Assembly (NCBI GenBank): GCA_019925095.2
Contig: CM034408.1
Coordinates: 1,302,001-1,366,000, forward strand
DNA: 64,000 bases
Source of the DNA: Dendrolimus kikuchii
Lineage: Eukaryota > Arthropoda > Insecta > Lepidoptera > Lasiocampidae
Direction of reading: 5' to 3'
Positions 19,372 through 30,053 of the stretch are shown here, piece after piece; the first letter of the stretch is position 1; each line of letters starts with the position of its first letter. Made by a program: the position numbers and the translations under genes. Below the pieces are notes generated by a model that saw only the letters and a program-made list of their open reading frames with translations, did not search any database and was not told the origin of the DNA.

Positions 19372-19826
19372 TTGAAGCAGGGGCATAAGATACGGCTCGA
19401 GTGGGGGCGACTAGGGAATGGTACCAGCCTATGATGCTGTCGAGAGGAGAGCGTGTCGTGTTCCACGCGCGCTCATGGCTCCTTCCGTGGGGCGAGTTCC
19501 AAACCGCTAGATTTGGACAATGCTTCCCCCCGCAGTGAATATGGCCCTTGGGACTCCAGCTTTTTAGGGCACCCGGAGTTGTTGAGCTCCCGCATAGCCC
19601 TGGTATAAGGCGAAGAAGGAACATACTACTTCTTCAGGGGTATTATTGTCACACCAACATAGCGAATCCCACACTCCCCACTGCGTTTGCCCCGCGGTGG
19701 TTAGTGTTCAGATTCTCCTCGTTTTAAAAAGAAGAATTTACTGTAGTTCTGGCATAAGGCAAAGGAAGAAACACCAAGGGGTTTTAGTGGGTATACCTAA
19801 CTCGGATGGCAGACGAAATGTAACAT
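19372..19826 (+). mobile_element. R1-clade LINE 3' UTR fragment
   Basis: Non-coding. It matches the 3' UTR of the R1-clade fragment in the mariner: CACGCGCGCTCATGGCTCC at 19466 resembles 49436-49448. GGTTTTAGTGGGTATACC (19778-19795) resembles 49634-49651. The part between is duplicated or rearranged (two versions of the GGCATAAGGC motif). The 3' terminus and A-tail are missing. Confidence 0.7.
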
Positions 19827-20070
19827 AAATGGACGTAGTTTAGCAGAAACGACCTAACACACAAAAAGTCGGTTTTTGAGTTACTGAGGTTTTAAGTTTA
19901 GACAAAAATTACTGGTAAATTGGTATATACAACTCATTTGTGAGCACAATGTGGGTTGAGTCCTTTTTGCTAAACTACGTCCTAAAATAAAAAAATTGAC
20001 CCGAGATATGTAATAGAGATAATAACACTTAAAAATGTATAATTAAAGATATATAAAATTTTTAGTAAAA

Positions 20071-20469
20071 CTAGCTGACCCGGCAAACTTCGTACCGCCT
20101 CAGATTCAATAAATAAAAAACGTTGATTTCTGAGCGACGGGACGAACATCAAACGTTTGATATTCAAAAAAAAATTTAAAAAAAAAACTTCACTCTTAAA
20201 TTTAATTTGATTTCTGAACGACTTTTAAAAATTAATTGATTTCTAAACGACGGGACGAACATCAAATGTTTGACAGGTAGGAATAGTTTCTAAGCGAAAG
20301 CGAAATTGTTGTTTTAACTATATTCCAAGCATTTTTTCATATTTACTCACCTTTTAAACCTTCCCTGGACTTCCACAAATAATTCAAAAGCAAAATTAGT
20401 CAAATCAGTCCCGCCGTTCTCTAGTTTTAGCGAGACTAACGAACAGCAATTGATTTGTATATATATAGA
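20071..20469 (-). mobile_element. Helitron-3, complete short copy
   Basis: Reverse-oriented. CTAG at 20071-20074, then CTGACCCGGCAAACTTCG, and the other end (20468-20469) reads TC on the minus strand followed by TATATATATACAAATC. The element is flanked by A and T as expected, with no duplication. It is the empty-site reference for the large Helitron at 37539-40748. Confidence 0.85.
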
Positions 20470-20509
20470 TTAGTAACAATAAGGCAAAAATTGTATCCTA
20501 TAACTTTAG

Positions 20510-20718
20510 GCAATTTTTTTTTTCTTTTTCTAATAAAGTAATAAAAACAGGTATATGGCCAGGGCAATCTCGTTCGCCCGGGATAAGGAGTAAAAAATAC
20601 TCGGATGGCAATAGTACTTTTTCAAGGGTACTACTGCCACCCCAACGTGGCCAGTCCCAAACGCCCCTATCGCGTTTCCCCCGCCTCCCCCTCAATCGGA
20701 TTTCCTCTCGCTAAAAAA
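20510..20718 (+). mobile_element. R1-clade LINE 3' end
   Basis: Ends CGGATTTCCTCTCGCTAAAAAAA, the same terminus as the LINE in the mariner (CGGATTTCCCCTGGCC plus A-run, 49792-49825). It contains GGCCAGGGCAATCTCGTTCG, a motif repeated in degraded form at 60415-60440. Confidence 0.65.
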
Positions 20719-21020
20719 AGGGGGCATAAGATAATAAAACGTGTCCCGGTTGATTTGACTCTCAAATACTTATCATTTTTATTTGACAGGTCTTTGACCG
20801 TGTTGGCTCTCGGCGTATTTTTCGCAGTATGGTAATATTTAAATATATTTTTACATGTTCAAACACAACGTTTACATTTGCATAAATATCTTGGGTAGCA
20901 TTATGCCATCCGTCAAGTCGACAGGCGAAGACATACAAGTGACAAGACGCCAAGGTGTGTATTATACTGTAAGCTATGCATTGTGTTACGTATCAAGAGT
21001 TACTAATTAAATATTATATA

Positions 21021-21284
21021 TACATACATACATAAATAACTTCACGCCAGTTCCCTTGCGGGGTAGGCCCGAACAACAGAACGCCATTCAGGCTTATTCT
21101 TACACACCTCACTTGCTTCTTTGACATTCATAACTCTTGTCATGCACGCTCGTCTGTTCTTAAGGCTCCTGACATCACCTTCTGCTAGTACACGATTAGT
21201 TTGATCATGGAAGGTGTGTCATGGCCTTCCACGACTTCTGCATCCATCCACTTTTGCATTGTATATCTGTTTAGTCATTCTTTC
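21021..21284 (-). mobile_element. RTE-like LINE copy with TSD
   Basis: Minus-strand end fragment with TATG tail. Perfect 12-bp duplications TTAAATATTATA at 21007-21018 and 21289-21300. It retains the codons from TKQIYNAKVDG to the end of the family ORF, with scattered substitutions. Confidence 0.92.
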
Positions 21285-21321
21285 TACGTTAAATATTATA
21301 ATTTTATTAATAAAATTAAAA

Positions 21322-21530
21322 TTGTAGTGGAACTTTCACTTACAAGCCAGTAGATGGCGCTGTACAATAATTGAGGTCGCAAACGATTTCCGAAACATAT
21401 AAAGAATATAATAGAAATTTCCAACAGTAATAGAAGGCCCTAGGCCTGCGACGGCATAATATAGCCTCGCTAGAAGACCCTCCTTTGAGACGAAGACGCA
21501 TTCCATCTCGCCCCTCCACCTAGTCGGGAT
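21322..21530 (-). mobile_element. SINE-3 body fragment
   Basis: Matches 7187-7372: TTGTAGTGGAAC, AGTAGATGGCGCTGTACAAT, then a C/T-rich CATCTCGCCCCTCCACC end. It has a longer middle than the other copy. Confidence 0.6.
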
Positions 21531-21576
21531 ATCCCTAAAAACTATACTTATGTATAAATATTAAGTAATAGTGTGA

Positions 21577-21895
21577 TTATCCGTGCAGGAACGGAGAAAG
21601 AATACATTTCCTGTGGCCGGGCGGCCTGTCGTAAGAGGCGAATTAACAACCCACAGCCAGGTGGTAGGGCATTTGTCCGACTGGATGGCTACCACCCCTG
21701 GTCTAAAGTATGTCGCCATAACAACCTTGTGTTGTGTTCCGGCATTAGTGACCAGGTTCCAGTCTCCTTTAAAAGAGCAGCAGCGCATTTTGTAGCACCT
21801 TTGGTATTGCAAATGTCCATAGGCGATGGTAACCGCTTTCCATCAAGTGGGCCGTTTGCCTGCCTGCTGATCTCCTGCAATAAATAAAAAAAAAA
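21577..21895 (+). mobile_element. SINE-1 copy, full length
   Basis: Head CCGTGCAGGAACGGAG to the end ATCTCCTGCAATAAATAAAA. Nearly complete. Confidence 0.92.
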
Positions 21896-21912
21896 TGGAA
21901 AATTATTCAATA

Positions 21913-22211
21913 CTAGCTGATGCCCGCGACTTCGTCCGCGTGGTGCGGTTTTTTAACTATCCCACGGGAACTCTTTAATTTTTCGGGATCAAAAGTATCC
22001 ATATGTTGACCAGGGATATAAGCTACCACCATACAAAATTTAATTTAAATCAGTCGAATCGTTTCGGAGATTAGCCGGTACAAACAGACATACAAAAAAA
22101 TTGAAAAAAAGTCTAAATTAGTTCTATTTCACTTCTTACATCCCCCTGACTCGATTTTTATCATTTTTTTTTCATTGTACAGAAATTCGACCTTTACAGT
22201 GTTATTATATG
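21913..22211 (-). mobile_element. Helitron-2 copy
   Basis: Starts CTAGCTGATGCCCGCGACTT and CGTCCGCGTGG, the reverse complement of a hairpin-CTAG terminus. The interior (GGATCAAAAGTATCC, CCGGTACAAACAGACATAC) matches, in reverse, the copy at 26782-27065. Confidence 0.78.
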
Positions 22212-22528
22212 TAAAATATTTCTGGATTTTACGTATATATTTCTTATCACTAGTAAACATAAAAACTTATGTTATAATAATAGGAAGTAATGAGTATAAA
22301 ATAAGTCATAAATATTATGTTAATTTGTAATTTAATAATAAAACTATTCAATTACAAATTAACTTAATTATTAGTTCATTATGTGTATTTGAATATGGTA
22401 GTCATATAAATAAGCGAAATTTAAAGCGGGCGAGGATCAAAGCATGTTTGTTTAAAAACGTCAGTACCTAATGATCAATTTGAATCTTAATTTGATTCCT
22501 AACCTAATATATTCACGATTCATTATAA
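22212..22528. other. AT-rich sequence, nothing recognised
   Basis: No frame. TTTGTAATTTAATAATAAAA near 22326 and the nearby ATTACAAATTAA form a small inverted pair. Confidence 0.4.
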
Positions 22529-22622
22529 ACGGCCTCTATGGTTAAGTGGTCTAAGCCTTTGCCACAAGCTCACTGAAACGCAGTTCTTAGGTTCTATTAC
22601 TAGTATAGTAAATTGCGTTACC
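22529..22622 (+). mobile_element. SINE-2 head fragment, decayed
   Basis: ACGGCCTCTATGGTTAAGTGG (A box) and AGGTTCTATTACTAGTATAG (B box region) can be aligned to SINE-2. The body is absent. Confidence 0.6.
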
Positions 22623-22790
22623 TAAAATGATGAAATCGTTAATGGAAATTTGGACAATTGTATGATTAAGGTAAGATGGAGCTGACATGGCGAAATCTTC
22701 ATAAAATGCACAAATTAGATTTAAAAATTATTTCCTAGGTTGTGGGTCTGGGAAACGTGAAAATAAATATCAAATAATATAATATAATAT

Positions 22791-23026
22791 AATAATCGGC
22801 AGACAAACACACACATTGTATATCCCCAAATTAAGCAAGTTACGCTTGTGATATGTGTAATATACAACGGATTACTCTGGGGCCGATCCCAGACACCCAG
22901 ACCATAGTAAATAACGGAGAAAATACGTTTCCGAAATTTACTATACCAGGAATCGAACCCGGAACCTCTGCGTTGCAGTGAGGTACGCCGACAAAGGCTT
23001 ATCCCGCTCAACCACAGAGGCCGTCA
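22791..23026 (-). mobile_element. SINE-2 copy, full length
   Basis: Minus-strand copy from the TTA-type end (AATAATCGGCAGAC) to the head (ACCACAGAGGCCGTC). The B box is intact as GGAATCGAACCCGG on the plus strand. Confidence 0.9.
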
Positions 23027-23034
23027 TAAATAAA

Positions 23035-23110
23035 TAAAATTCCGCGCTTAAAAGCGTTGAAACGTAGTTTTAAATACGTGTAATCATAGCGAAAACTTCA
23101 GAAAATTCTA
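23035..23110 (-). repeat. TTTAAGCGCGG-type repeat fragment
   Basis: ATTCCGCGCTTAAAAGCG then GAAACGTAGTTT, reverse relative to the 17505 copy. It abuts SINE-2. Confidence 0.45.
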
Positions 23111-23162
23111 TTTGTCCTGGGTGTTTGTGATCGGCTCTAGAGATGTTTGTTATATATTACCC

Positions 23163-23413
23163 ACTAGCTGTGCCCGCGACGTCGTTCGCGTGGAATTTAT
23201 TGTCAAGACCCCTGATTTTGAAACATTCTTCATTGGTGCTCCGCTCTTATTGGTCTTAGCATGATGATATATAGCCTGTAGCCTTCCTCAATAAATGGAC
23301 TATTTAAAACTGAAAGAATTGTTCAAATCAGACCAGTGGTTCCTGAGATTAGCGCGTTCAAACAAACAAACTCTTCAGCTTTATATATTATTAGTAATTA
23401 GTATTAGTATAAG
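23163..23413 (-). mobile_element. Helitron-1 copy
   Basis: CTAGCTGTGCCCGCGACGTC at the left edge, ACTCTTCAGCTTTATATATT towards the right. The right end reads TCTTATACTAATACT on the minus strand, so both ends are present. Confidence 0.8.
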
Positions 23414-23831
23414 ATAACACGAGTGTACCTAGCTTTTTAGAAATGTACGATTTGCGTATGTTAGTCTACCCATAATCAGGTAGACATAAGTAATGTTAAA
23501 TCTGGTCTGGGTCTTACCTTGATACGACCAATTCATATCAGTTATTCATTTACTTAGCTGGCAAAAAGTGGGTTATCAAAACATTATAGGTTATGTAAAC
23601 ATATGTAGTTGCTTTAACATTTTTATAGCCTATCTTTAGAAACACAACCGACCTTAAATATTGGTAATACTGCGTAAACAGTACCTATGGCAATGTTTAC
23701 ATTTCCACTAACTTAACTTGTGTTATTGTATTGCAAAAGGCAATTGTGAAGATGTTGCTTACTGTTTAAGTTGGTTAACTGATTTTATAGTTTCAAGGTA
23801 AGAGAAAGCGAATTAAAGTAATTAATGTTAA
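23414..23831. other. no recognised feature
   Basis: AT-rich interval up to the TSD of the following RTE copy. Confidence 0.4.
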
Positions 23832-23845
23832 TAACTTACTCCGCG

Positions 23846-24326
23846 GTGCTGGTACCTACGCTCACGTATGAAAGCGAGAGTTGGGTATGGAAGAGAGAGA
23901 ATGAAAGTAGAATAAACGCGGTCGAGATGCGAGCACTGCGCACAATCTGCGGAGTGACGCTCGCGGACCGCGTTCGTAATACCGAAGTAAGAAAGAGAGT
24001 TGCTCTGAAAGAGAGTGTGGGGGTGAAGGTACGGAAAGGAATGCTCCGGTGGTTCAGGCATGTGGAAAGAATGACTAAACAGACATACAATGCAAAAGTG
24101 GATGGATGCGGAAGTCGTGGACGGCCACGACACACCTTCCATGATCAAATTGATCGTATACTAGCAGAAGGTGATGTCAGGAGCCTTAAGAACAGACGAG
24201 CGTGCACGACAAGAGTTATGAATGTCAAAGAAGCAAGTGAGGTGTGTAATAATAAGGCTAAATGGCGCTCTGTTGTTCGTGCCTACCCCGCAAGGGAACT
24301 GGCGTGAAGTTATGTATGTATGTATG
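23846..24326 (+). mobile_element. RTE-like LINE copy with TSD and nearly open frame
   Basis: Plus strand, ending in a TATG tail. The C-terminal frame of about 155 codons (VLVPTLTYESESWVWKREN to YPARELA) is uninterrupted. Perfect 14-bp duplications TAACTTACTCCGCG at 23832-23845 and 24327-24340. It lacks the MHDE codons, as does the copy at 35198. Confidence 0.93.
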
Positions 24327-24340
24327 TAACTTACTCCGCG

Positions 24341-25202
24341 CAGTAACGGAGAAAGAATACAATTTCCTGCGTTGGGGCAGCCTGTCGTTAGAAGCAACAA
24401 AATAACCCACAGCCAGGTGACAGGGTATTTACTCGTCTGGATAGCTACCATCGCTGGTCTAGAGTATGCCGCTATAACAAGTTGTGTTCCGGCATTAGTG
24501 GCCAGGTTCCAGTACTCATTTAGAGAGCGGCAGCACATTGGTAGCGCCTTTTGTGTTACAAATGTCCATAGACGATGGTAATCGCTTTAAACAAACAGAA
24601 CAGGTGTATTCAGAGGTAGTTTCCGTTATGCAACAACAAAGTGCTGGAATAACATTTCTCCACCTATAAGAAACTCCTCATCAGTGTCACTCTTTAGGGT
24701 CACACTAAAGAAATTTCTTTGCAAACACCAAAAGGCACAAAGTAACTTAGGCAAGATACAAGTGCTTTATGACCATTTTTACTAATACTTGTGATAGCAT
24801 TAACAATAATCTGTTTATTTTATTTACATACTTGTTTTTTGTTCACGTACCTCACTTTGTTTATATATCTATGTATATATGTTTATTATTATCATTTCGA
24901 TGTAAGTATGTCTAATAACCAGTTTCATTTTTATAATTATTAACTGTACCGATTTGATATTATTTGTGTTGTATTGTCCTCCGTGACTCCGCCTGCTGGG
25001 CCCAGGCGGAAGAACAGCGCTGGCCTTAGCAGCTAGCATTACGCTGAGTCTGGGTCCAATTTTAGGACTTATATTGATGCAGTTATCTTTTATTTTACTC
25101 AGTATTGTTAACATGTTTATTTGTCCTAAATAAAATAATTCTTTCTTTCTTTCTTTCCATCGTGTGGGCCGTCTGTGTGTTGAACTCATGCAATAAAAAA
25201 AA
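24341..25202 (+). mobile_element. SINE-1 copy split by a LINE fragment
   Basis: The first part is 24341-24588, ending at ATCGCTTT. The last part (25157-25202, CCATCGTGTGGGCCGTCTG to the A-tail) resumes exactly where the consensus continues. The 568 bp between are a LINE 3' end (24589-25156), so the LINE is younger than this SINE. Confidence 0.82.
24589..25156 (+). mobile_element. LINE 3' end (family T, TTTC tail) inserted in SINE-1
   Basis: Encodes the carboxy end of a LINE polymerase (FRGSFRYATTKCWNNI, then LKKFLC), followed by a 3' UTR with the hairpin-like CGCCTGCTGGGCCCAGGCGG (24989-25008). It ends in AATAAAATAATTC plus four TTTC units. The same protein end occurs at 51655-52260. Confidence 0.78.
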
Positions 25203-25413
25203 CTCACTTTTAACCAACTTTGAAATAGGAAGTTTTCAATTCTTCAAGGAAATATTTTTTATGTATGTTCAGCAATAACTCTTTTGTTTCTGAATCGATT
25301 TTAATAATTCTTTTTGCGTTGGATTTAGTAAGACTTCAGAATTGCTCCATAGAAATTTCATTGTTATTGGACTTTGGACTCTAAAGATATAGCAAGTAAT
25401 TTAACTAAGGTTA
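25203..25413. other. unassigned, repeat-like
   Basis: TTTTTTATGTATGTTCAGCAATAACTC is a string I associate with a common lepidopteran repeat, but no boundaries are visible. Confidence 0.35.
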
Positions 25414-25670
25414 TATTGTATTCTACCCATAGTCCCTCAAGACTATAAGTAGAATACTGAGCCAAGATCACCGTCTTCTATTGGTAAGGTGCCTAAAAGG
25501 CTGGCTACGTTTCCTCGCTGGATTGCCGTACTGATCTGTAGCCCGAGGTACTCACCAGCCTTCTAATCACCTGAAGAGTCAACGAGTCGTTTTGATAATT
25601 GTTGATAGAGGCTCATGACCTCAAGACCCCACGGTCCAAGAATTTCAACAGCAAGCGGTAATTGTGGAAA
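25414..25670 (-). pseudogene. C-terminal fragment of the hairpin-ended retroelement
   Basis: Reverse-strand relative of 43070-43475, with stops. Its 3' end shows the family hairpin: GTATTCTACCCATAGTC, 6 bases, GACTATAAGTAGAATAC (25418-25457). Confidence 0.72.
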
Positions 25671-25817
25671 TCGATTTGAAGTCTTAAATATTGCCCTTTG
25701 AATATTTTAAAATCCGTCCACTCCCTAAGCCAGTAAGTAGCTGGACGAATGTAAATCAGCCTTCAGACTCAACCACAGGCCGTCCTAATGGTCACAATTA
25801 TGTATGTTATATTAATA

Positions 25818-26050
25818 CTAGCTGAGCCCACGACGTCGTCCGCATGGAATTTGTTTTCAAAACCCCCCGATTTTGAAACATTCTTCATTGGTGCTCCGCT
25901 CCTATTGGTCTTAGCGTGATGACATATAGCCTATAGCCTTCCTCGATAAATGGGCTATCTAACACTGAAATAATTTTTCAAATCAGACCAGTAGTTCCTG
26001 AGATTGGCGCGTGCAATCAAACAAACTCTTCAGCTTTATATATTAGTATA
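25818..26050 (-). mobile_element. Helitron-1 copy
   Basis: CTAGCTGAGCCCACGACGTC at the left end (25818-25821 is CTAG) and the CTTCAGCTTTATATATTAG end at the right. Interior matches 16518-16763. Confidence 0.8.
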
Positions 26051-26054
26051 ATAT

Positions 26055-26246
26055 ATTTTTTTTTATTTCAGGAGATCAGCAGACAGGCAGACGGCCCACT
26101 TGATGGAAAGCGGTTACCATCGCTTATGGACATTTGCAACAGCAAAGTTGCTACAAATGCGCTGCTGCTCTCTTAAGGGAGACTGGAACCTGGTCACTAA
26201 TGCCGGAACACAACTCAAGGTTGTTATGGCGACATACTTTAGACCA
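26055..26246 (-). mobile_element. SINE-1 copy, head lost
   Basis: Minus-strand. Poly-T and TTTCAGGAGATCAGCAGAC end present. The copy stops at ATACTTTAGACCA and passes abruptly into a Helitron-1 fragment. Confidence 0.82.
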
Positions 26247-26251
26247 CTTTT

Positions 26252-26455
26252 AGACTTTAGATATGAAGCTAAAGAGTTTGTTTGTTTGCTTGAACGCGCT
26301 AATCTCAGGAACTACTGGTCTGATTTGAAAAATTCTTTCAGTGTTAGATAGCCCATTTATCGAGGAAGGCTATAGGCTATATATCATCACGCTAAGACCA
26401 ATAGGAGCGGAGCACCAATGAAGAATGTTTCAAAATCTGGGGGGTTTTTTTAACT
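26252..26455 (+). mobile_element. Helitron-1 fragment, 3' end lost
   Basis: TAAAGAGTTTGTTTGTTTGC to AAGAATGTTTCAAAATCTGG. The hairpin-CTAG end is missing. Confidence 0.75.
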
Positions 26456-26781
26456 TGTTTTTTTTTTACTTTCAATGAAACTATAACTGTGAGTAGGCTT
26501 TTACTTGTGGGCGTTATTGCATATCATGTTAAGATCACCAACTACGATTTTTTAATGATATTTACGCAATATGTTTTGAGTAAACGCGAATTATGCTTAT
26601 TCTGACGTTCTCACGGTTCTTGTGGGTGTGGTATCGTTCTAAGATCAGGGGTCCGCGGCCAGTTATTAAAATATGCAAATTATGTTTGCATTTGGCAGCA
26701 AGATCTTAAATTGTGTGTAATAATGACACGATGTTTGAAGTCTCTGGCATTTAGATTTAGAAGTATGTATTAAATTATACA
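26456..26781. other. no recognised feature
   Basis: AT-rich, no coding signal. Confidence 0.4.
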
Positions 26782-27065
26782 TCTATACATATAATAAAAT
26801 TGTAGAGGTCAAATTTCTGTACATTGAAAAAAAAATGCTAAAAACCGAGTCAGGGGGTTGTAAGAAGTGAAATAGAATTAATTTAGATTTTTTTCAAATT
26901 TTTTATTTCTCTGTTTGTCTATTTAGCTGTGTGTCTGTTTGTACCGGCTAATCTCCGAAACGAGTGGCCCGATTTAAATGAAATTTTGTATGGTGGTAGC
27001 TTATATCCCTGGTCAACATATAGGATACTTTTGATCCCGAAAAATTAAAGAGTTCCCGTGGCATA
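26782..27065 (+). mobile_element. Helitron-2, 3' end lost
   Basis: Starts TCTATACATATAATAAAATT and GTAGAGGTCAAATTTCTGT, then matches 21913-22211 in reverse. It stops shortly after AAAGAGTTCCCGTGG, before the hairpin terminus. Confidence 0.75.
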
Positions 27066-27177
27066 ATTTAAAAAAAATACTTATTCAGCTTATTATACAA
27101 CTTATGCACCTAATTAAGTATTTGATATTGCCGGTATCATCATCATACAATAAAACAATTTATACATTAAAAAACAA

Positions 27178-27305
27178 TTAGGCTATATATCACCACGCTG
27201 AGACCAATGGGACCGGAGCACGAATGAAGAATGTGTTAAAATCGGGACGGTTTTTTTTATCTTTTAAACTATTCCACGCGGACGAAGTTGCGGACAGAAG
27301 CTAGT
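27178..27305 (+). mobile_element. Helitron-1 3' half
   Basis: GGCTATATATCACCACGCTG to CACGCGGACGAAGTTGCGG and CTAG (27301-27304). The 5' half is missing. Confidence 0.75.
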
Positions 27306-27320
27306 TTATTCTAATTATAA

Positions 27321-27427
27321 GTCGTGGTAGTGTAATGGCTAGCGCACGCGTTCCCGCCTCAAAGGGTGCGGGTTCGATCCTGTGAAGTGAAGGTGGGTGC
27401 CCCGTAGAGGGTGGAGGAGCGAGATTA
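27321..27427 (+). mobile_element. SINE-3 head (tRNA-like) and start of body
   Basis: GTCGTGGTAGTGTAATGGCT contains an A-box-like element and GGGTTCGATCC a B box. GGTGCCCCGTAGAGGGTGG follows, which is the reverse complement of the ends of 7187-7372. I reject a tRNA gene because the 3' half cannot complete an acceptor stem and the downstream part is repeat. Confidence 0.68.
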
Positions 27428-27830
27428 GCGATGTCCGAGTCGAGCTATTTGACTCGAGTTGTTCGAATCAAACCACGACCGAGTCAAGTCGAGTTTAGTT
27501 ATTAGTAACTCGAATCACTACAATATAGTAAGAGAATTCTCTGTCTACGGTCACGAAGCGAACGAGCTTGCAGCTCGCGTCGTATTCGCATGATGCATCC
27601 CACGGGGGCACGAGTTGCGACGGGCGGCACCGAGCATCTTCGATTTGAATTGAATTGAATGAAATGAATCCGTTACTCGTAACTCCTGCACGTCGTTCAA
27701 CTCGCTTTGTAATCATTGGATTTGTCGGTTCGTCGGGCCATTTCGGGTTCGCGTCGGCTATGGTCGGAATTATGAACGAAAATTGATGGCACGAGTCGAG
27801 TCAATTCGAGTCGAATATATATATATATAT
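27428..27830. repeat. GAGTC/ACTCG motif-rich interval
   Basis: About a dozen GAGTC, CGAGT or ACTCG motifs on both strands, concentrated at 27437-27520 and 27675-27820 (for example GAGTCGAGTCAATTCGAGTC). It ends in an AT microsatellite. No frame of note. Confidence 0.45.
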
Positions 27831-27831
27831 A

Positions 27832-28037
27832 CTAGCTGCCCAGGCAGACGTTGTTCTGCCCTGAAGAAATAAAACTTAGAACCCGATTGCAGCGCCACCT
27901 ACCGGGTCCAAATGTAACCTATCCTATCTTTCAAGTTGGATCAAACTTCACACGGTGTGAAAATTTGATTAAAATCGGTCAAGTAGTTTAGGAGTCCATT
28001 GAGGACAAACATTGTGACACGAGATTTATATATATTA

Positions 28038-28040
<3 letters not shown>
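27832..28040 (-). mobile_element. Helitron-4, complete short copy
   Basis: CTAGCTGCCCAGGCAGACGT at the left (with the foldable GCCCAGGCAGACGTTGTTCTGCC), and the right end reads TC on the minus strand (TCTTAATATATATAAATC). Both Helitron ends are therefore present. Relatives: 33529-33692 and 1411-1555. Confidence 0.75.

Positions 28041-28074
<34 letters not shown>
28041..28074. repeat. (TA)n microsatellite
   Basis: About 16 TA units directly beside the 5' end of Helitron-4. Confidence 0.9.
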
Positions 28075-28076
<2 letters not shown>

Positions 28077-28504
28077 ATATGTATAGAGATGTTATTGGGT
28101 CAGGTGTATGGAGGTTGGCACTGAAAATCAGCGCTATATCGGGATTTTTAAAAATTTCGATGCAGCACAATTCTGAGTTGTCAACCTCGTTGACTAAAAA
28201 ACTTTTTTTTGTGTAAAAAAAATTGTGAATGTATTATGTGTTTTTTATGTATAACGTCGTATTTTTGAAGTCGATAAATCTTTTTCTTACTTCTTCCTAT
28301 ATAATATAGAGAACAAACATTTACACCGAACCATTGGTCAAACAATATCTATTCGAAATTTTTACGATATGTTTACACTGATCTGACTTCATGAGTGTTA
28401 CTTACTGATCTTGAGTGTATTACACTAAGCGAAACAGCGAAATAGAAAGTGTAAATTAACTTTTCATTTCAAATATCAAGAGGCTATTTTGACGTTTCAC
28501 TATA
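28075..28504. other. AT-rich sequence, nothing recognised
   Basis: No frame or repeat boundary recognised before the LTR. Confidence 0.4.
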
Positions 28505-28508
28505 ATAC

Positions 28509-29180
28509 TGTTACAACTTAGGCTTCGACAAAGACAAATTCCACGTACAGTCTGTAAAAGCACATTTTATTACATATCGTCTTCTTTTGTTTACTTATTT
28601 ATTGGTATACGTTTCTAGTATTGTGAAGAACAGCCTATTGTTGTATTGAACTCGTTTACGGCCGCTTGCAGGCCTTTAGCTAGGTGTTACGGATTATAAA
28701 GTTACAAGCTGATTCTAGGAAATTCGGTCGACCTTACCGGGCGGGCACATTTACATTTGTCCAATATAAAACGATGGCCTGATAGAGAGAGGGGGCCAGT
28801 TGAGCGAGAACCACGATCAAGGCGAGACGTTTGTACATTGGGGAATCTAATATTGACGGACTTTGCACGTTTTATTGAATTACGACATTCTGCATACGCT
28901 TGCGGCCGAATCATTAACCAGGTGTTACGGATTACGTCGACTACGATACGGGCACATTTGTATTTGTGAGGTATTTTTATACCTCACAAATACAAATGTG
29001 CCACAAACGACGGCCTGATGGGGAGTGGGGGCAGTCGAGCGAGAACCACGATCGGACGGACTTTGCGCGATTTGTTGTGTTCGGTTATATTTGTACCTGT
29101 GTTATATGTGTTTGTATAGTTCTAATAAACTCTATAATACTTCTAACGGCATTTTAATTCGAGTCCTGCAACTCGTAACA
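28509..29180 (+). mobile_element. solo LTR, 672 bp, with TSD
   Basis: Starts TGTTACAACTTAGGC and ends ACTCGTAACA, so the ends are inverted (TGTTAC / GTAACA). The target duplication ATAC is at 28505-28508 and 29181-29184. It has a TATA-like TATAAAACGATGG and a polyadenylation signal AATAAA near the 3' end. A 4-bp duplication fits Gypsy-type integration. It is longer than the 488-bp copy at 32843 because the stretch around the TATA box is duplicated, with a perfect 24-bp hairpin in between (28951-29002). Confidence 0.88.
28951..29002. repeat. perfect 24-bp hairpin inside the LTR
   Basis: Arms GGCACATTTGTATTTGTGAG-GTAT and its exact complement, loop TTTT. The left arm is native LTR sequence (compare 33073-33096), so the right arm is an inverted duplication. 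Confidence 0.95.
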
Positions 29181-29184
29181 ATAC

Positions 29185-29595
29185 GAAGTGCTTACCTGTT
29201 TATATATTTACTACCAACGACTATCAACGACGCCTATTGTCAGGTTTTTGGTGTGTCACAGATGCTAAGCATCAATTGACGTTATACTAGGTCAGCGACG
29301 AAAACATTGTTATATCTTGACTCAGGCTAGAAGGATGTCTAAAACGAATAAAATAATAAGATATGCGTGACCAAAATGGTGGTCTCTAATTTAAACACCT
29401 AAAACCCACGTGGACTTAAATCTAAGAGAATGATAAATAATCAATAGATTACATATTTTACAAGCTTTTATTTAACTTGCAATGGATGTACCTACGTAAG
29501 TATTAGGTTGGGTAGCTCGACCACTGCGGGGGGAACGACTCTCGGAAGCCAATAGGCTGAAGTGTTATAATGGAGAGTCGTTATCGACTCCGCCG
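29185..29595. other. mostly unrecognised, with a short RX-tail fragment
   Basis: TTTACAAGCTTTTATTTAAC and TTGCAATGGATGTACC (29457-29495) match the sequence beyond the RX tail at 2830-2870. Nothing else recognised. Confidence 0.4.
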
Positions 29596-29609
29596 GCGTA
29601 GCCAATCCT

Positions 29610-30039
29610 TTTTTTTTTGATAACGCAGGGGGAATGTCTTTGGACACCGTCCTCGGGCTTTTCGGGGGAAGAGCCAAATGCAGCGCAGAAGCATGCATCG
29701 AGGGTGTGTGGGACTCTCAGCGATCGGTTCTCCACGCTAGCTTCAAACAGAAGCAGTCGCGAGAAACCGATCGCCAAACTACCCACTAAACCTAAACCTA
29801 CGCCCCTGTATCCGCGCTTTTACGGGGCGCCACGGGATCTAGAACAGAGTTACTGCACCGTGACGCCCCCACGCTCGGTAATACTGGGCCACCCCGGTGG
29901 CAGAGTGACTCACTTCATCAATCAGGGGGGGGGAAGTCCGCTGCTACCCGCGTAGCAGCGGCCCCCTGTGACGGTAATTATGGGAGGAGGAGATGCGCGT
30001 AGCGGCGCTTTCGACCGCCGGTCCGCCTCCTGCGGACGA
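29610..30039 (-). mobile_element. R1-type LINE 3' UTR insertion with 14-bp TSD
   Basis: Poly-T followed by GATAACGCAGGGGGAATG. The duplication GCGTAGCCAATCCT is perfect at 29596-29609 and 30040-30053. It is related to 5578-6443. No frame, so only UTR was copied. Confidence 0.88.
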
Positions 30040-30053
30040 GCGTAGCCAATCCT

